The notes: a model not told the origin generated them from the letters alone. Counted from the stretch's first letter, positions 16,576-26,187 are shown. The stretch is DNA of 52,007 bases from JAIEPT01 sp038217425 (GCA_038217425.1 JBBQPM010000027.1:1-52007); one strand, 5' to 3'. A program made the numbers and translations.

Positions 16576-17463
16576 TTAATTTAGAGCGGTTTCCGTCGAC
16601 ACCACGTCGACCGCCACGGTGATCGTGTGTTGATCGCCCCCCAGGATGATGCCCTTGTTCGGACTGACGTCGTCGTAGTCCCGGCCGCAGGCGACGATGA
16701 TGTGCTTGTCGGACGGACGCGAGTTGTTGGTCGGATCGAAATCGACCCAGCCGAACCCGGGGCAGTAAGCCTGGATCCAGGCATGCGAGGCGTCGGCGCC
16801 GATCAGCCGGGCTTGACCCGCCGGCGGCAGCGTCCGCAAATAACCGCTCACGTACCGCGCGGGAAGGCCGAGCGAACGCAGGCACGCGATCTGCAAATGG
16901 GCGAAATCCTGACACACGCCGCGCCGCTGCGCGAACATTTCTTCGAGGGGCGTGGCGATGTTCGTCGAACGCGGGTCGTACCGAAAATCTTTGTGAATGC
17001 GCGTCGTCAGATCCATCACGCCCGCAAGCAGAGGCCGACCGGGGGGCAGCGAAGTCTCCGCGTAATCGCGCCACAGCGATCGGGTCGCCACGAACGGCGA
17101 ATTGAACACGTATTGATACGCATCGAGCATGTCCGCGCGTCTGCCCTCGCGCACCCAGCTCGCCACGTGCTCCCACGGCGGCGAGCGTTCCAGCTCGAGC
17201 GGATGCGCCGCGTCGACTTCCACGTGGTGCTGCGCGGTGATCGACAGCTGCCGATGCGGCTCCTGGATCGTGAAGAAATGGACCGTGTTGCCGAAGTAAT
17301 CCGTCTGCGGCGCCAGCACCTCGGGCCGCGGCTTGACGACCAACTCCTCCCACAGCGTCCGCTGCCGACTCGACGTTCGCATCATGAGATGCACGAGATT
17401 GTGGCACAGCGAAACGGGCTCGTTGTACAGATACTTCGTGACGTGGCGCACGTGGTATTTCAT
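16576..17463 (-). CDS. Transglutaminase-like cysteine protease-fold protein
   Basis: The 295-residue protein begins with the bacterial transglutaminase N-terminal domain (MKYHVRHVTKYLYNEPVSLC). A transglutaminase-like core carries the Cys-His-Asp triad: Cys in RRGVCQDFAH, His in ADASHAWIQAYCP, and Asp in GWVDFDPTNN. Such proteins may be peptidases or transamidases. The start ATG 17463 overlaps the stop of the upstream gene (TGATG), so it is co-translated with the fused ATP-grasp/alpha-E protein. This is the arrangement seen in predicted peptide-modification clusters. The substrate is unknown, and no signal peptide is seen. Confidence 0.88.
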   Translation of the reverse strand: MKYHVRHVTKYLYNEPVSLCHNLVHLMMRTSSRQRTLWEELVVKPRPEVLAPQTDYFGNTVHFFTIQEPHRQLSITAQHHVEVDAAHPLELERSPPWEHVASWVREGRRADMLDAYQYVFNSPFVATRSLWRDYAETSLPPGRPLLAGVMDLTTRIHKDFRYDPRSTNIATPLEEMFAQRRGVCQDFAHLQIACLRSLGLPARYVSGYLRTLPPAGQARLIGADASHAWIQAYCPGFGWVDFDPTNNSRPSDKHIIVACGRDYDDVSPNKGIILGGDQHTITVAVDVVSTETALN

Positions 17464-20033
17464 CACTTGTTCCCCGCCAGGTGTCGCGAGATTTGCAGAT
17501 GGCTGAGGAAGTGATGCGAGATCGCCTCGGCGAGTTGCGGCAGCTCCGCGTCGAGGCCATCGAGGAGTTCTTCGAGATTGAGACGCGTCCCTTGCGTCGA
17601 GACCTGCGCGAGCTGCTCGATGTCCACGAGTTGCACCGCCGTCACCAGCGACAGGGCGACGCGCTGTTCCATCGAACGCCCCGCCCGCACCCCATTCTGC
17701 GGCAAGCGCAGCACGTTCTCGCGCAGCATCTCGAGCTGGAAGACCAGCGAGCGCGGGTTGCTGTCGTCGGCGAGCAAGAGATCGAGCACGGCGGCGGTTT
17801 CGACGTGACTGAGATAGCGCCGGCGAAACGTCATCAGGCTGTCGGCGATCTCGAGCAATGCTTCCAGCAACGGCGCCTCGACCGGAATGGCCGGCACCAG
17901 CGTTTCTTTCAGAAGCTGGATGGTGGCGAACGAGCGCTCGAGCTTTCGGCCCATGTCGAGGAAGCGCCAGCCGTGCCCGCGCGTCATGCTTTCCGCTGCC
18001 AGCCCGCCGAACGCCGCCAGGTTCATGATCAGGTTGCTCAGTACGTCGAGCGTGTCGCTGAACGTGATCTGTTCGACATGCCCGTTCGATGGCGCCTTGG
18101 TCGGGTCGGGCAATTGCGGCATCTCCAGACTGCTGATGACGCGCCACATATCGAGCGAGATGCGATCGCGCACGGAGGCGGCTGTGCGGTAGACGGCGCG
18201 GAGATTGAACGCGAGACTGCCGACGCGTTCGCGGTCGTAGACCAGCGGCAAGAGTTCGACCTGCGGATTGGCGAGGATCGCTTCGGGCATCTCGCCGATA
18301 TGCGCCGGATTGATGCGTGTCAGAGACGTGAGCGCCCGCATCAGGAGGGGCAGCTCCGGCGCTTCGCTCAAGTCGGATTTCTCGATGAGCCGGACGAAGA
18401 TGCCGCGCAACAGGCGGACGATGCCTTCGGTCCGTTCGACGTAGCGTCCGAGCCAGAAGAGATTGTCGGCGGCGCGGCTGGGCAAGTCGCCGCCGCCCCG
18501 GCTTAGCTCGACCTCGCCCGTCGTCGAGCGCAGCATGGTGAAGGTGCTCACCGGGCCGCTCGTCTGGATCCACGTATCCTTGCTGCCGCCCCCTTTGACG
18601 ACCGAAACAATCGTCGTGTCGGGCGTTGCCGAATAACGCGTCAGCCCGCCCGGCATCACCGTGAACGATCCCTCGCTCGGCGTCAGATACGAACGCACCA
18701 GAAGATGCCGAGGCTGTACGCCCGCCTCGGTCATGACCGGGCTCGTCGAGAGCTGCAGTTGCTCCTGACCGACGTACGCGATCGGATTGCTCTGGATCTG
18801 CTCGGCCAGCTTCAGGCGTTCGCTGCGCGAGAGTTTGAAGCCGAAGGTCGGCTCGTGACGCTGTCCCGGGAATGCGGACTTGACGACCATGCGTTCCAGA
18901 TGCGAAATCACGTGATCGAGTTGCAGGGGATCGCCGCACCAGAATGTCTGCGCGGAGGGGAGGTAGAGATCGCTCCCCAGAAGGCGCCGGCACAGCGCGG
19001 GGAGATACGGGATGAGTCCGGGAGACTCAGCGAGTCCGCAGCCCAGGGCGTTGGCAACGACGACGTTGCCGCTGCGCACCGCCTGAACGAGCCCGGGGAC
19101 GCCGAGGAAGGAATCGGGCTTGAGTTCCAGCGGATCGCAGTAGACGTCGTCGAGCCGGCGCAGGATGACGTCGACCGGCTGCAGACCGTCGAGCAGTTTG
19201 AGGTAGACGCGCTGGTCGCGGACAGTGAGGTCGCCTCCCTCGACGAGGGTGTAGCCGAGATAGCGGGCGAGGTAGGCGTGCTCGAAATACGTCTCGTTGC
19301 GCGGCCCGGGGGTCATGAGGACGATACGGGGATTGTCGCGATTGTGGGGCGCCCAGGAGCGGAGGTTCTCGCGGAAGGTGCGGAAGAACATGGCGATGCG
19401 CTGGACGTTGCAATCGCGGAAGAACTCCGGGAGCATGCGTGCCATGACGATGCGATTTTCGAGGGCGTAGCCGGCGCCGGAGGGAGCTTGCGAACGATGG
19501 CTGATGACGACGAAGTTGCCGGCGGGATCGCGGGCGAAATCGAAGGCGACGAGGGCGAGGTAGCGATTCTTGGTGAAGGTAATGCCGTGACAGGGCCGCA
19601 GGAACGCGCTGTTGGCGAAGATCAGCTCGGGCGGGATCAGGCATTCTTGCAGGAGGAGCTGTTTGCCGTAGAGATCTTGCAGAATCGCCTCGAGGAGCTG
19701 GGCGCGCTGGATAAGCCCGGCCTCGAGTTTTTTGGCTTCGGCCTCGGCGATGATGAGGGGGACGGGGTCGAGTTGCCAGGTGCGATCGAGGCCGCGGGAA
19801 TCGCCGTGGAGGTTGTAGGTGACGCCGTTGAGGCGCAGTTGTTCGCGGGCGTCTTGCCAGCGCTGGGTGAATTCGAGGCGGCCGAGTTTACCGAGGGCGT
19901 CATGGAAGGATTGCCAGGGGGCGCGCACGGCGCCGGCGGCGTCGAACATTTCGTCGAAAACACCGGTGGGGGGCCGATACCCATGAAGCAGATTGCCGGC
20001 GGCCGATGCTACCGGGGGAGAGGTCGTTTCCAT
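17463..20033 (-). CDS. Fused circularly permuted ATP-grasp and alpha-E domain protein
   Basis: The 856-residue protein joins two domains that are separate genes at 23696-26187. The first (about 1-500) is a circularly permuted ATP-grasp domain, with EGGDLTVRDQRVYLKLLDGL, VDVILRRLDDVYCDPLELK, GNVVVANALGCGLAE and GGLTRYSATP followed by GGGSKDTW. The second (about 525-850) is an alpha-E domain starting at SRAADNLFWLGRYVERTEGI, helical throughout. ATP-grasp enzymes form amide bonds through acyl-phosphates. For this family a role in peptide synthesis or tagging has been predicted but not shown. It is coupled to the downstream transglutaminase gene by a one-base overlap. Confidence 0.88.
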   Translation of the reverse strand: METTSPPVASAAGNLLHGYRPPTGVFDEMFDAAGAVRAPWQSFHDALGKLGRLEFTQRWQDAREQLRLNGVTYNLHGDSRGLDRTWQLDPVPLIIAEAEAKKLEAGLIQRAQLLEAILQDLYGKQLLLQECLIPPELIFANSAFLRPCHGITFTKNRYLALVAFDFARDPAGNFVVISHRSQAPSGAGYALENRIVMARMLPEFFRDCNVQRIAMFFRTFRENLRSWAPHNRDNPRIVLMTPGPRNETYFEHAYLARYLGYTLVEGGDLTVRDQRVYLKLLDGLQPVDVILRRLDDVYCDPLELKPDSFLGVPGLVQAVRSGNVVVANALGCGLAESPGLIPYLPALCRRLLGSDLYLPSAQTFWCGDPLQLDHVISHLERMVVKSAFPGQRHEPTFGFKLSRSERLKLAEQIQSNPIAYVGQEQLQLSTSPVMTEAGVQPRHLLVRSYLTPSEGSFTVMPGGLTRYSATPDTTIVSVVKGGGSKDTWIQTSGPVSTFTMLRSTTGEVELSRGGGDLPSRAADNLFWLGRYVERTEGIVRLLRGIFVRLIEKSDLSEAPELPLLMRALTSLTRINPAHIGEMPEAILANPQVELLPLVYDRERVGSLAFNLRAVYRTAASVRDRISLDMWRVISSLEMPQLPDPTKAPSNGHVEQITFSDTLDVLSNLIMNLAAFGGLAAESMTRGHGWRFLDMGRKLERSFATIQLLKETLVPAIPVEAPLLEALLEIADSLMTFRRRYLSHVETAAVLDLLLADDSNPRSLVFQLEMLRENVLRLPQNGVRAGRSMEQRVALSLVTAVQLVDIEQLAQVSTQGTRLNLEELLDGLDAELPQLAEAISHHFLSHLQISRHLAGNK

Positions 20034-20053
20034 GGTGGGTTACGATGGGGCTC

Positions 20054-20149
20054 GTTTAGCCGCCGCCTCCAGGCGGCGCGGGCGTTTGCTGAGGAGAGTT
20101 CTCCTCCCTGGCGGCACACGTCCGCGCCGCCCGGAGGCGGCGGCTAAAC
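20054..20149. repeat. TTTAGCCGCCG palindrome, copy 2
   Basis: Arms of 27 bp at 20054-20080 and 20123-20149 differ by one base. The loop contains its own GAGGAGAG / CTCTCCTC-like dyad. It lies in the 135-nt gap between the DUF2126 transglutaminase gene and the fused ATP-grasp gene, on the same transcript, and could set a differential expression or mRNA-decay boundary. Confidence 0.88.
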
Positions 20150-20168
20150 AAGTTCATCGGTAAACATC

Positions 20169-23100
20169 CTATCGTTGAGGGTTTAATTCGCGGGTCATCG
20201 CTCCGAGCCGTGAGTTCGGGACATGACCGTTCGAGTCCTTCTTATCAAACCCCGTGAGCGGCGGATATTCCAGCGCGATCGGCGGGTAACGCAAGTCGAG
20301 CGTGATCGGCGCTTCCGGCTGACGCAACTCGCCCGGCACCCGGTACGCGCCCGGCGTGTGCCCCATCGCGAAGAAACGGTTGATCCGCCTCGCTTCCGCC
20401 TCGTTCGCGTTCACCGGGAACGTGTCGTAATTGCGCCCCCCCGGATGGACCACATGATACGTGCAGCCCGCGATCGCACGCTGCATCCACGTGTCGAACA
20501 GGTCGAAGACCAGCGGCGCGTGGATCCCGATCGTCGGATGCAGACACGTCGGCGGCTGCCAGGCGCGATACCGCACCCCCGCCACGAACTCGCCCACCAC
20601 CCCCGTCGGATGCAGCGGCACGCGCCGGCCGTTGACCGTCAGCACGTGACGCGAATCGACCATGCCCTGCACCTTGACTTGCAGACGCTCGACCGACGAA
20701 TCGACGTAGCGCGCCGTGCCGCTCGACGTCGTCTCCTCCCCCAGGACGTGCCAGGGTTCGATCGCCGTGCGCATCTCGACCGCGAGGTTGGCGCGGCTGA
20801 TCGCCCCGATCACCGGGAAGCGGAACTCGAAGTGCGGCAAGAACCACGCCTCGTCGAACGGATAGCCGTCGCGGCGCAGCTCCGTGATCACGTCGCGGAA
20901 ATCGTCGGCCACGAAGTGAGGCAACAGGAAGCGGTCGTGCAATTCCGTTCCCCAGCGGGCCAGCTTCTGCTTGTACGGCTTCTTCCAGAACCGCGCGACG
21001 AGGGCCCGCATGAGAAGTTGCTGCACCAGGCTCATGCGCTGGTGCGGCGGCATCTCGAAGGCACGGAACTCGACGAGCCCCAATCGGCCGGTGCTACTGT
21101 CGGGCGAGTAGAGCTTGTCGATGCAGAACTCGGCCCGGTGCGTGTTGCCCGAAACGTCGGTGAGGAGGTTGCGGAAGACGCGGTCGACGAGCCAGTAGGG
21201 GACTTGCCGGCCCTCGGGGATTTCGCTGAACGCGAGTTCCATCTCGTAGAGGCTGTCGTTGCGGGCTTCGTCGATGCGAGGCGCCTGACTCGTGGGGCCG
21301 ACGAAGAGGCCGGAGAAGAGGTACGACAGAGACGGGTGATTATGCCAGTAGCCGATGAGGCTGCGGAGCAGGTCGGGCCGGCGCAACATCGGGCTGTCGC
21401 CGGGCGTGGGTCCGCCCATGACGATGTGATTGCCGCCGCCGGTGCCGGTGTGGCGCCCGTCGATCATGAACTTCTCGGTGCACAGACGCGTTTGCCGAGC
21501 TTCGTGGTAGAGGATCTCGGTGTTCTCGGCGAGGTCGCGCCAGTTGCCGGCCGGCTGGATGTTGACCTCGATGACGCCCGGGTCGGGGGTCAGCTTGAAG
21601 TGCATGAGCCGAGGATCGAACGGCGGCGCGTAGCCCTCCATCTGCACGGGGATGCGCAGATGGGCGGCAGTCACCTCGATGGCGTGGACCAGTTCCAGAT
21701 ACGCGTCCGCGGTTTCCACCGGCGGCAAGAAGACGTGCATCCGACCGCCGCGCGGCTCGACGCACAGCGTCGTGCGGATGAAGTCGACCGGCTCCCGCGA
21801 CGGCGGCGAATCGACCTTGCTGATGCTTTCCGGTTGTACCGCCAGTCGCGGCAGCTTCTGGAACGGATCGCGCTCGACGACAGTTTGCCGTTCTTCCTTC
21901 GGCTGCCAGGGGAGCGAATCGAGCGGCAGCCGATAGCCCATGGGCGAATCGCCCGGGACGAGGAAAAGGTGCTCGCTCTTCAGCTTCCACTTACCGCTAA
22001 CCCATGCCTCTTCTTCGAGCTTGAGCGGCAGCGTGTAGCCGACGACGCGGTCGAGACCCTGTTCGAAAACCTTGGCGAGCCGTTTGCGCTCTTCCGGGTT
22101 GTCGAGCTTGTTCTTGAGCGGATCGACGTTGACGGGGAGGTTTTTCTCGCACCAGAGATAATACCAGACATCTTCGTAGGCGGGCTGAACGTTGTCCGGA
22201 TCGACGCCGATGAGGTGCGAGAGGTGATCGATGAACGCCTTGGCCTGTTCGGGGCCGGCGCCGTAGGTTTTGTCTTCGCCGGCGATGAGGGACGGGTCGT
22301 GCCAGATTGGCGTGCCGTCCTTGCGCCAGTAGCAGGCGAAGGCCCAGCGCGGCAGACTCTCGCCGGGATACCACTTCCCCTGACCGTGATGCAGAAATCC
22401 GCCCGGCGCGAAACGTTTGCGCAGCCGATGCAGCAGCGTGTCGGCGAGTTTGCGCTTGGTGGGCCCCATGGCCGCGGTGTTCCACTCGTCGCCTTCCTTG
22501 TCGTCGATGGAAACGAAGGTCGGCTCGCCCCCCATGGTCAGGCGGACGTCGTGCATCTGCAGTTCTTCGTCGACGAATTCGCCCAGGCGATCGATCGCCT
22601 GCCACTGGACTTCGTCGTAGGGTTTCGTGACGCGCGGATCCTCGTGGATGCGCTTGACGGACATCGCGAAGCCGAAGTCGGTGCGGACTTCGTCGGTCGA
22701 GCCCTCGGGTTTGTCCCAGGAGAACGAACCGCTGATGGGCGCCGCGTCGGTCGGGTCGGCGGTGCAGGCGAGCGGGATGTGCCCTTCGCCCGCCAGGAGG
22801 CCCGAGGTCGGGTCGAGCCCAATCCAGCCGGCGCCCGGAAGATAGACCTCGGCCCAGGCGTGCAGGTCGGTGAAATCCTTGGTCGGGCCCTCGGGACCTT
22901 CGAGCGGCGTTTCATCGGGCCGAAGCTGGATCAAGTACCCCGAGACGAACCGCGCCGCCAGGCCCAGCCGGCGCATCGCCTGCACCAGCACCCACGCCGA
23001 GTCTCGGCACGAACCGGTCTTCTTCGACAGCGTCTCCGAGCACTTCTGAATGCCCGGCTCCAGCCGAATCACGTAGCCGATCTTCTTCTGAACGACCTGA

Positions 23101-23546
23101 TTGATCTCGACGATGTAATCGATGGTGCGCGGCGCGTCGTGCCGAAGCTCGGCGACGAGCGCGTCGAGCTCCGGACCGTTGTCGCGCACATCCAGGAACG
23201 GCGCGAGTTCTTTCTTAAGACGTTCCTCGTATTGAAAAGGGTAACTGTCGGCTTCGGGCTCGAGGAAGAAGTCGAACGGATTGATGGTCACCATCTCGGC
23301 GACGAGATCGACGGTGACTTTGAGCTTCTTGGTCTCTTTGTGAAAGAGCAACCGGGCGAGGAAGTTGCTGTAGGGATCCTGCGCCCAGTTGAGGAAATGG
23401 CCCGCCGGCTCGATCTTTAGCGAGTAGCTGAGGATGGGCGTGCGGCAATGGGGCGCCGGGCGCAGCCGGACGACCTGAGGCATCAAGGTGACGAACCGAT
23501 CATAGACGTACTCGGTTTCGTGGTGTAAAGCGACGCGAATGGCCAT
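20169..23546 (-). CDS. Transglutaminase family protein with C-terminal DUF2126 domain
   Basis: The large 1125-residue protein starts with the bacterial transglutaminase N-terminal domain (MAIRVALHHETEYVYDRFVT). The core has catalytic Cys at about residue 180 (KKTGSCRDSAWVL), His in FTDLHAWAEVYLP and Asp in GWIGLDPTSG. From about residue 330 to the end it matches the DUF2126 type, with HDVRLTMGGEPTFVSIDD, FLHHGQGKWYPGESLPRWA, EVNIQPAGNWRDL, TGTGGGNHIVMGG and HPTIGIHAPLVFDLFD. The GGN/His-rich segment suggests a second, possibly ligase-like, active region. This architecture regularly accompanies ATP-grasp/alpha-E genes. It lies between the separate and fused versions of those genes. Confidence 0.9.
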   Translation of the reverse strand: MAIRVALHHETEYVYDRFVTLMPQVVRLRPAPHCRTPILSYSLKIEPAGHFLNWAQDPYSNFLARLLFHKETKKLKVTVDLVAEMVTINPFDFFLEPEADSYPFQYEERLKKELAPFLDVRDNGPELDALVAELRHDAPRTIDYIVEINQVVQKKIGYVIRLEPGIQKCSETLSKKTGSCRDSAWVLVQAMRRLGLAARFVSGYLIQLRPDETPLEGPEGPTKDFTDLHAWAEVYLPGAGWIGLDPTSGLLAGEGHIPLACTADPTDAAPISGSFSWDKPEGSTDEVRTDFGFAMSVKRIHEDPRVTKPYDEVQWQAIDRLGEFVDEELQMHDVRLTMGGEPTFVSIDDKEGDEWNTAAMGPTKRKLADTLLHRLRKRFAPGGFLHHGQGKWYPGESLPRWAFACYWRKDGTPIWHDPSLIAGEDKTYGAGPEQAKAFIDHLSHLIGVDPDNVQPAYEDVWYYLWCEKNLPVNVDPLKNKLDNPEERKRLAKVFEQGLDRVVGYTLPLKLEEEAWVSGKWKLKSEHLFLVPGDSPMGYRLPLDSLPWQPKEERQTVVERDPFQKLPRLAVQPESISKVDSPPSREPVDFIRTTLCVEPRGGRMHVFLPPVETADAYLELVHAIEVTAAHLRIPVQMEGYAPPFDPRLMHFKLTPDPGVIEVNIQPAGNWRDLAENTEILYHEARQTRLCTEKFMIDGRHTGTGGGNHIVMGGPTPGDSPMLRRPDLLRSLIGYWHNHPSLSYLFSGLFVGPTSQAPRIDEARNDSLYEMELAFSEIPEGRQVPYWLVDRVFRNLLTDVSGNTHRAEFCIDKLYSPDSSTGRLGLVEFRAFEMPPHQRMSLVQQLLMRALVARFWKKPYKQKLARWGTELHDRFLLPHFVADDFRDVITELRRDGYPFDEAWFLPHFEFRFPVIGAISRANLAVEMRTAIEPWHVLGEETTSSGTARYVDSSVERLQVKVQGMVDSRHVLTVNGRRVPLHPTGVVGEFVAGVRYRAWQPPTCLHPTIGIHAPLVFDLFDTWMQRAIAGCTYHVVHPGGRNYDTFPVNANEAEARRINRFFAMGHTPGAYRVPGELRQPEAPITLDLRYPPIALEYPPLTGFDKKDSNGHVPNSRLGAMTRELNPQR

Positions 23547-23581
23547 GAATTCCTCAGATCGGTTGCGTGAACAAAAAAACT

Positions 23582-23677
23582 AGCCACAGAGGGCACGGAG
23601 AACACAGAGAAATCAGAGTTGCAAGCGCGAGGTCTTCCGCCGCTTTCTTTCTCTGTGTCCTCTGTGCCCTCTGTGGC
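23582..23677. repeat. cacagag-type palindrome inside the ATP-grasp cluster
   Basis: Arms of about 30 bp at 23582-23612 (AGCCACAGAGGGCACGGAG and on) and 23648-23677 are imperfect inverted copies. They fill most of the 149-nt gap between the alpha-E gene and the DUF2126 gene. The family is the same as the outer arms at 11998-12403. Confidence 0.85.
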
Positions 23678-23695
23678 ACTATTCGATTTCAGTCA

Positions 23696-24673
23696 TCACG
23701 AGGCAACAAGCGCCGCTTCCTTGGCAACCTCGGGATCGAACTCGAAATAACTGGCGAACATCGACGCGCCGATGTCGTGAATGCCGTTCACGATGAGCGT
23801 CAGCGATTCGTGCATGTCGGCTTCGACCAGGTCGTGGATCGACGACCCGGCGAGCCATTCGCAGAGTTCGCCGAGCAGGCGTTCGGTCTCGTTGCCGACT
23901 TGACTGTGCGGCCGATCGGAGATCTCGTGCGCTTCGCGCCGGCAACGATTCAGGCAATAGCGAACCGAGCGCGGGAAGAGCGGGTCGAGAATCAAAAAGT
24001 CGGCGACCGCCTGGCCCAGACGCCGTTCGAGCCCTTGCTTCTGCTTGTGGAACGGCTCATACGCAGAGCAACTTTTCAGAATCGCGGTCCAGTGGGTGAA
24101 CTCGAGGTCGGTCCCTTCGATTTCCGGGTTCGTCTTCACCAGATGGTATTTGACGTCGATGATCCGCGCGGTCTGGCAGGCGCGCTCGAGGAACTTGCCG
24201 AACTGGAAGAAGTCCCACGCCTCGCCGTGCCGCATCGTCCCCTCGGCGATGCCGTGGAAAAGTTGATTGATGCGCTTGATCTGGTTGTAAAACTCGTGGC
24301 GATTCTGCCCGTAGAGATCGCGCGAGCCCTGGCTGAGCATCCAGAGATAGTAGTAGTTGAGCCGTTCCCACATATCGGCGGAGATCACTTCGCGAATGAT
24401 GCGGGCGTTCTCGCGCGCGGAGAACAGCGAGGCGGCGATGCTGCTGGCGTTCTCGCGGTCCCAGGTCATGAATTCCTGGACGCTCTCGGAATCGGACGCG
24501 CCCTTGTAATCGTGGATGCCGCTGATGATGAGCAAGGGCTTCCACTGCTGATCGAGCGGCAGATCGAAGTCCAGAAGCAAGGTCTGATTGACCTCGAGCA
24601 GACGGGCCGTGTTCTCGGCGCGTTCGAGATATCGACTCATCCAGTAGCAATGTTCGGCAACTCGGGAGATCAT
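23696..24673 (-). CDS. Alpha-E domain protein (stand-alone)
   Basis: This all-helical protein of 325 residues has the alpha-E signature at its start: MISRVAEHCYWMSRYLERAENTARLL. Later pieces are also typical (HEFYNQIKRINQLFHGIAEG, WDFFQFGKFLERACQTARIID, FLILDPLFPRSVRYCLNRC). Alpha-E proteins occur almost only with circularly permuted ATP-grasp and transglutaminase genes; their biochemical role is unknown. The ATG overlaps the TGA of the upstream ATP-grasp gene (ATGA), so the pair is made in equal amounts. Confidence 0.9.
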   Translation of the reverse strand: MISRVAEHCYWMSRYLERAENTARLLEVNQTLLLDFDLPLDQQWKPLLIISGIHDYKGASDSESVQEFMTWDRENASSIAASLFSARENARIIREVISADMWERLNYYYLWMLSQGSRDLYGQNRHEFYNQIKRINQLFHGIAEGTMRHGEAWDFFQFGKFLERACQTARIIDVKYHLVKTNPEIEGTDLEFTHWTAILKSCSAYEPFHKQKQGLERRLGQAVADFLILDPLFPRSVRYCLNRCRREAHEISDRPHSQVGNETERLLGELCEWLAGSSIHDLVEADMHESLTLIVNGIHDIGASMFASYFEFDPEVAKEAALVAS

Positions 24674-26187
24674 TTGCCGACCTCCATGACCCAGGTGTCT
24701 TTGCTGCCGCCGCCCTGGCTGGAGTTGACGACGAGCGAACCCTTGACGAGCGCGGTGCGCGTGAGCCCGCCGGGCAAAACCCAGGAGCGCGTGCCGCTGA
24801 CGATGTAGGGACGCAGATCGACGTGGCGCGGCGCGAGGCCTTCGTCGGTCCAGGTCGGGCAGGTCGAGAGCGTGACGACCGGCTGCGCGATGTAGTTGCG
24901 CGGATTGTCGAGCACCTTGGCGCGGAACTCGCTGCGCTGGGCTTCCGTCGACGACGGGCCCATGAGCATGCCGTAGCCGCCGGATTCGTTGACGGCTTTC
25001 ACCACCAACTCGCCCAGATGATCGACGGTGTATTTGCGGTCTTCTTCACGGTCGCAGATGTAGGTCGGCACGTTTTTGAGGATCGGCTCTTCGCTCAGGT
25101 AGAAACGGATCATGTCTTCGGTGAAAGGATAGACGGCCTTGTCATCGCAGACGCCGGTGCCGACGGCATTGGCGAGCGTGACGTTTCCCTTCCAGTACGC
25201 CTTCATCAGATTCGGCACGCCGAGCAGGCTATCGGCGCGGAAGACGGTCGGATCGAGGAAGTCGTCGTCGAGTCGGCGGTAAATGACGTCGACGCGCTGC
25301 GGGCCCTTGGTGGTCTTGAGGTAGACCATGTCGTCCTGCACGAAGAGATCCTGGCCGAGCACGAGTTCGATGCCCATGTTGCGGGCCAGGAAGCTGTGCT
25401 CGAAATAGGCCGAGTTGTACGGGCCGGGCGAGAGGAGCACGACGCACGGTTTGCCGTTGCAGTTGGACGGCGCGACCGAAAAGAGCGCGTCGCAAAGTTG
25501 TTGGGGATAGTCTTCGACCCGGCGCACCTTGCAATGCTGGAAGAGCTGCGGAAAGACGCGCTTCATCACGACGCGGTTTTCGAGGACGTAGCTGACGCCC
25601 GACGGCGTTCGGCCATTGTCTTCGAGCACCAGGAACTTTCCTTCGGCATCGCGGACGAGATCGGTGCCGACGACGTGCAGGTACTGCCGGCCGGGGGGCG
25701 TAAAACCCATCATCTCCTTGCGGAAGCCCTTGGAGCCGAGCACCAGCTCCGCGGGGATGATCTTTTCCTTGAGGATGCGTTGGTCGTGATAGACGTCGTG
25801 CAGAAAGTGGTTGAGGGCGCAGATGCGCTGGCGCAGACCCTTCTCGGTGGGATCCCATTCGTCCGAGGAGACGGGGCGCGGGATCAAGTCGAACGGAAAG
25901 ATCTTCTCGACGCCGCGACGGTCGGAGTAGACGGAGAAGGTGATGCCCTGATTGATGAAGACGAGGTCGGCGCTCGATCGGCGATCCTGGAACTCACTGG
26001 AGGAGAGTTGGCCCAGGCGTTCGACAAGAAGCTTGCAGTGGTCGAGCGGTTGGCCGGTGGGCTGAAAGAGTTCGTCGAAGGCTTGCGGATGTCGGCGATA
26101 TTCCTCGAAGAGGAGCGGCCCGCCGAACGAGGGTTTGGGTTTCTCGAGAAGCGGTGCGAAGGACTGAAACTGCATTTGGAGAGCCAT
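24670..26187 (-). CDS. Circularly permuted ATP-grasp protein (stand-alone)
   Basis: This is a 505-residue type-2 circularly permuted ATP-grasp enzyme. Family landmarks are FINQGITFSVYSDRRGVEKI, IIPAELVLGSKGFRKEM, DLVRDAEGKFLVLEDNGRTP, GQDLFVQDDMVYLKT, VDVIYRRLDDDFLDPTVF, GNVTLANAVGTGVCDDKAVY and the C-terminal GGLTRTALVKGSLVVNSSQG. ATP-grasp folds activate carboxylates as acyl-phosphates for ligation to amines. It is the first gene of the five-gene cluster. The start ATG 26187 has AGGATAGGAC upstream. It is paralogous to the N-terminal half of the fused protein at 17463-20033, though clearly diverged. Confidence 0.9.
   Translation of the reverse strand: MALQMQFQSFAPLLEKPKPSFGGPLLFEEYRRHPQAFDELFQPTGQPLDHCKLLVERLGQLSSSEFQDRRSSADLVFINQGITFSVYSDRRGVEKIFPFDLIPRPVSSDEWDPTEKGLRQRICALNHFLHDVYHDQRILKEKIIPAELVLGSKGFRKEMMGFTPPGRQYLHVVGTDLVRDAEGKFLVLEDNGRTPSGVSYVLENRVVMKRVFPQLFQHCKVRRVEDYPQQLCDALFSVAPSNCNGKPCVVLLSPGPYNSAYFEHSFLARNMGIELVLGQDLFVQDDMVYLKTTKGPQRVDVIYRRLDDDFLDPTVFRADSLLGVPNLMKAYWKGNVTLANAVGTGVCDDKAVYPFTEDMIRFYLSEEPILKNVPTYICDREEDRKYTVDHLGELVVKAVNESGGYGMLMGPSSTEAQRSEFRAKVLDNPRNYIAQPVVTLSTCPTWTDEGLAPRHVDLRPYIVSGTRSWVLPGGLTRTALVKGSLVVNSSQGGGSKDTWVMEVGK

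Noticed and set aside
17464..18993. Long N-terminal extension of the short transglutaminase frame
   Set aside because: It overlaps the fused ATP-grasp/alpha-E gene out of frame. The transglutaminase N-terminal domain begins exactly at ATG 17463.
20223..23420. 1065-codon open frame on the plus strand
   Set aside because: It is antisense to the DUF2126 transglutaminase, and the Arg/Asp/Val-rich product has no recognisable motif.
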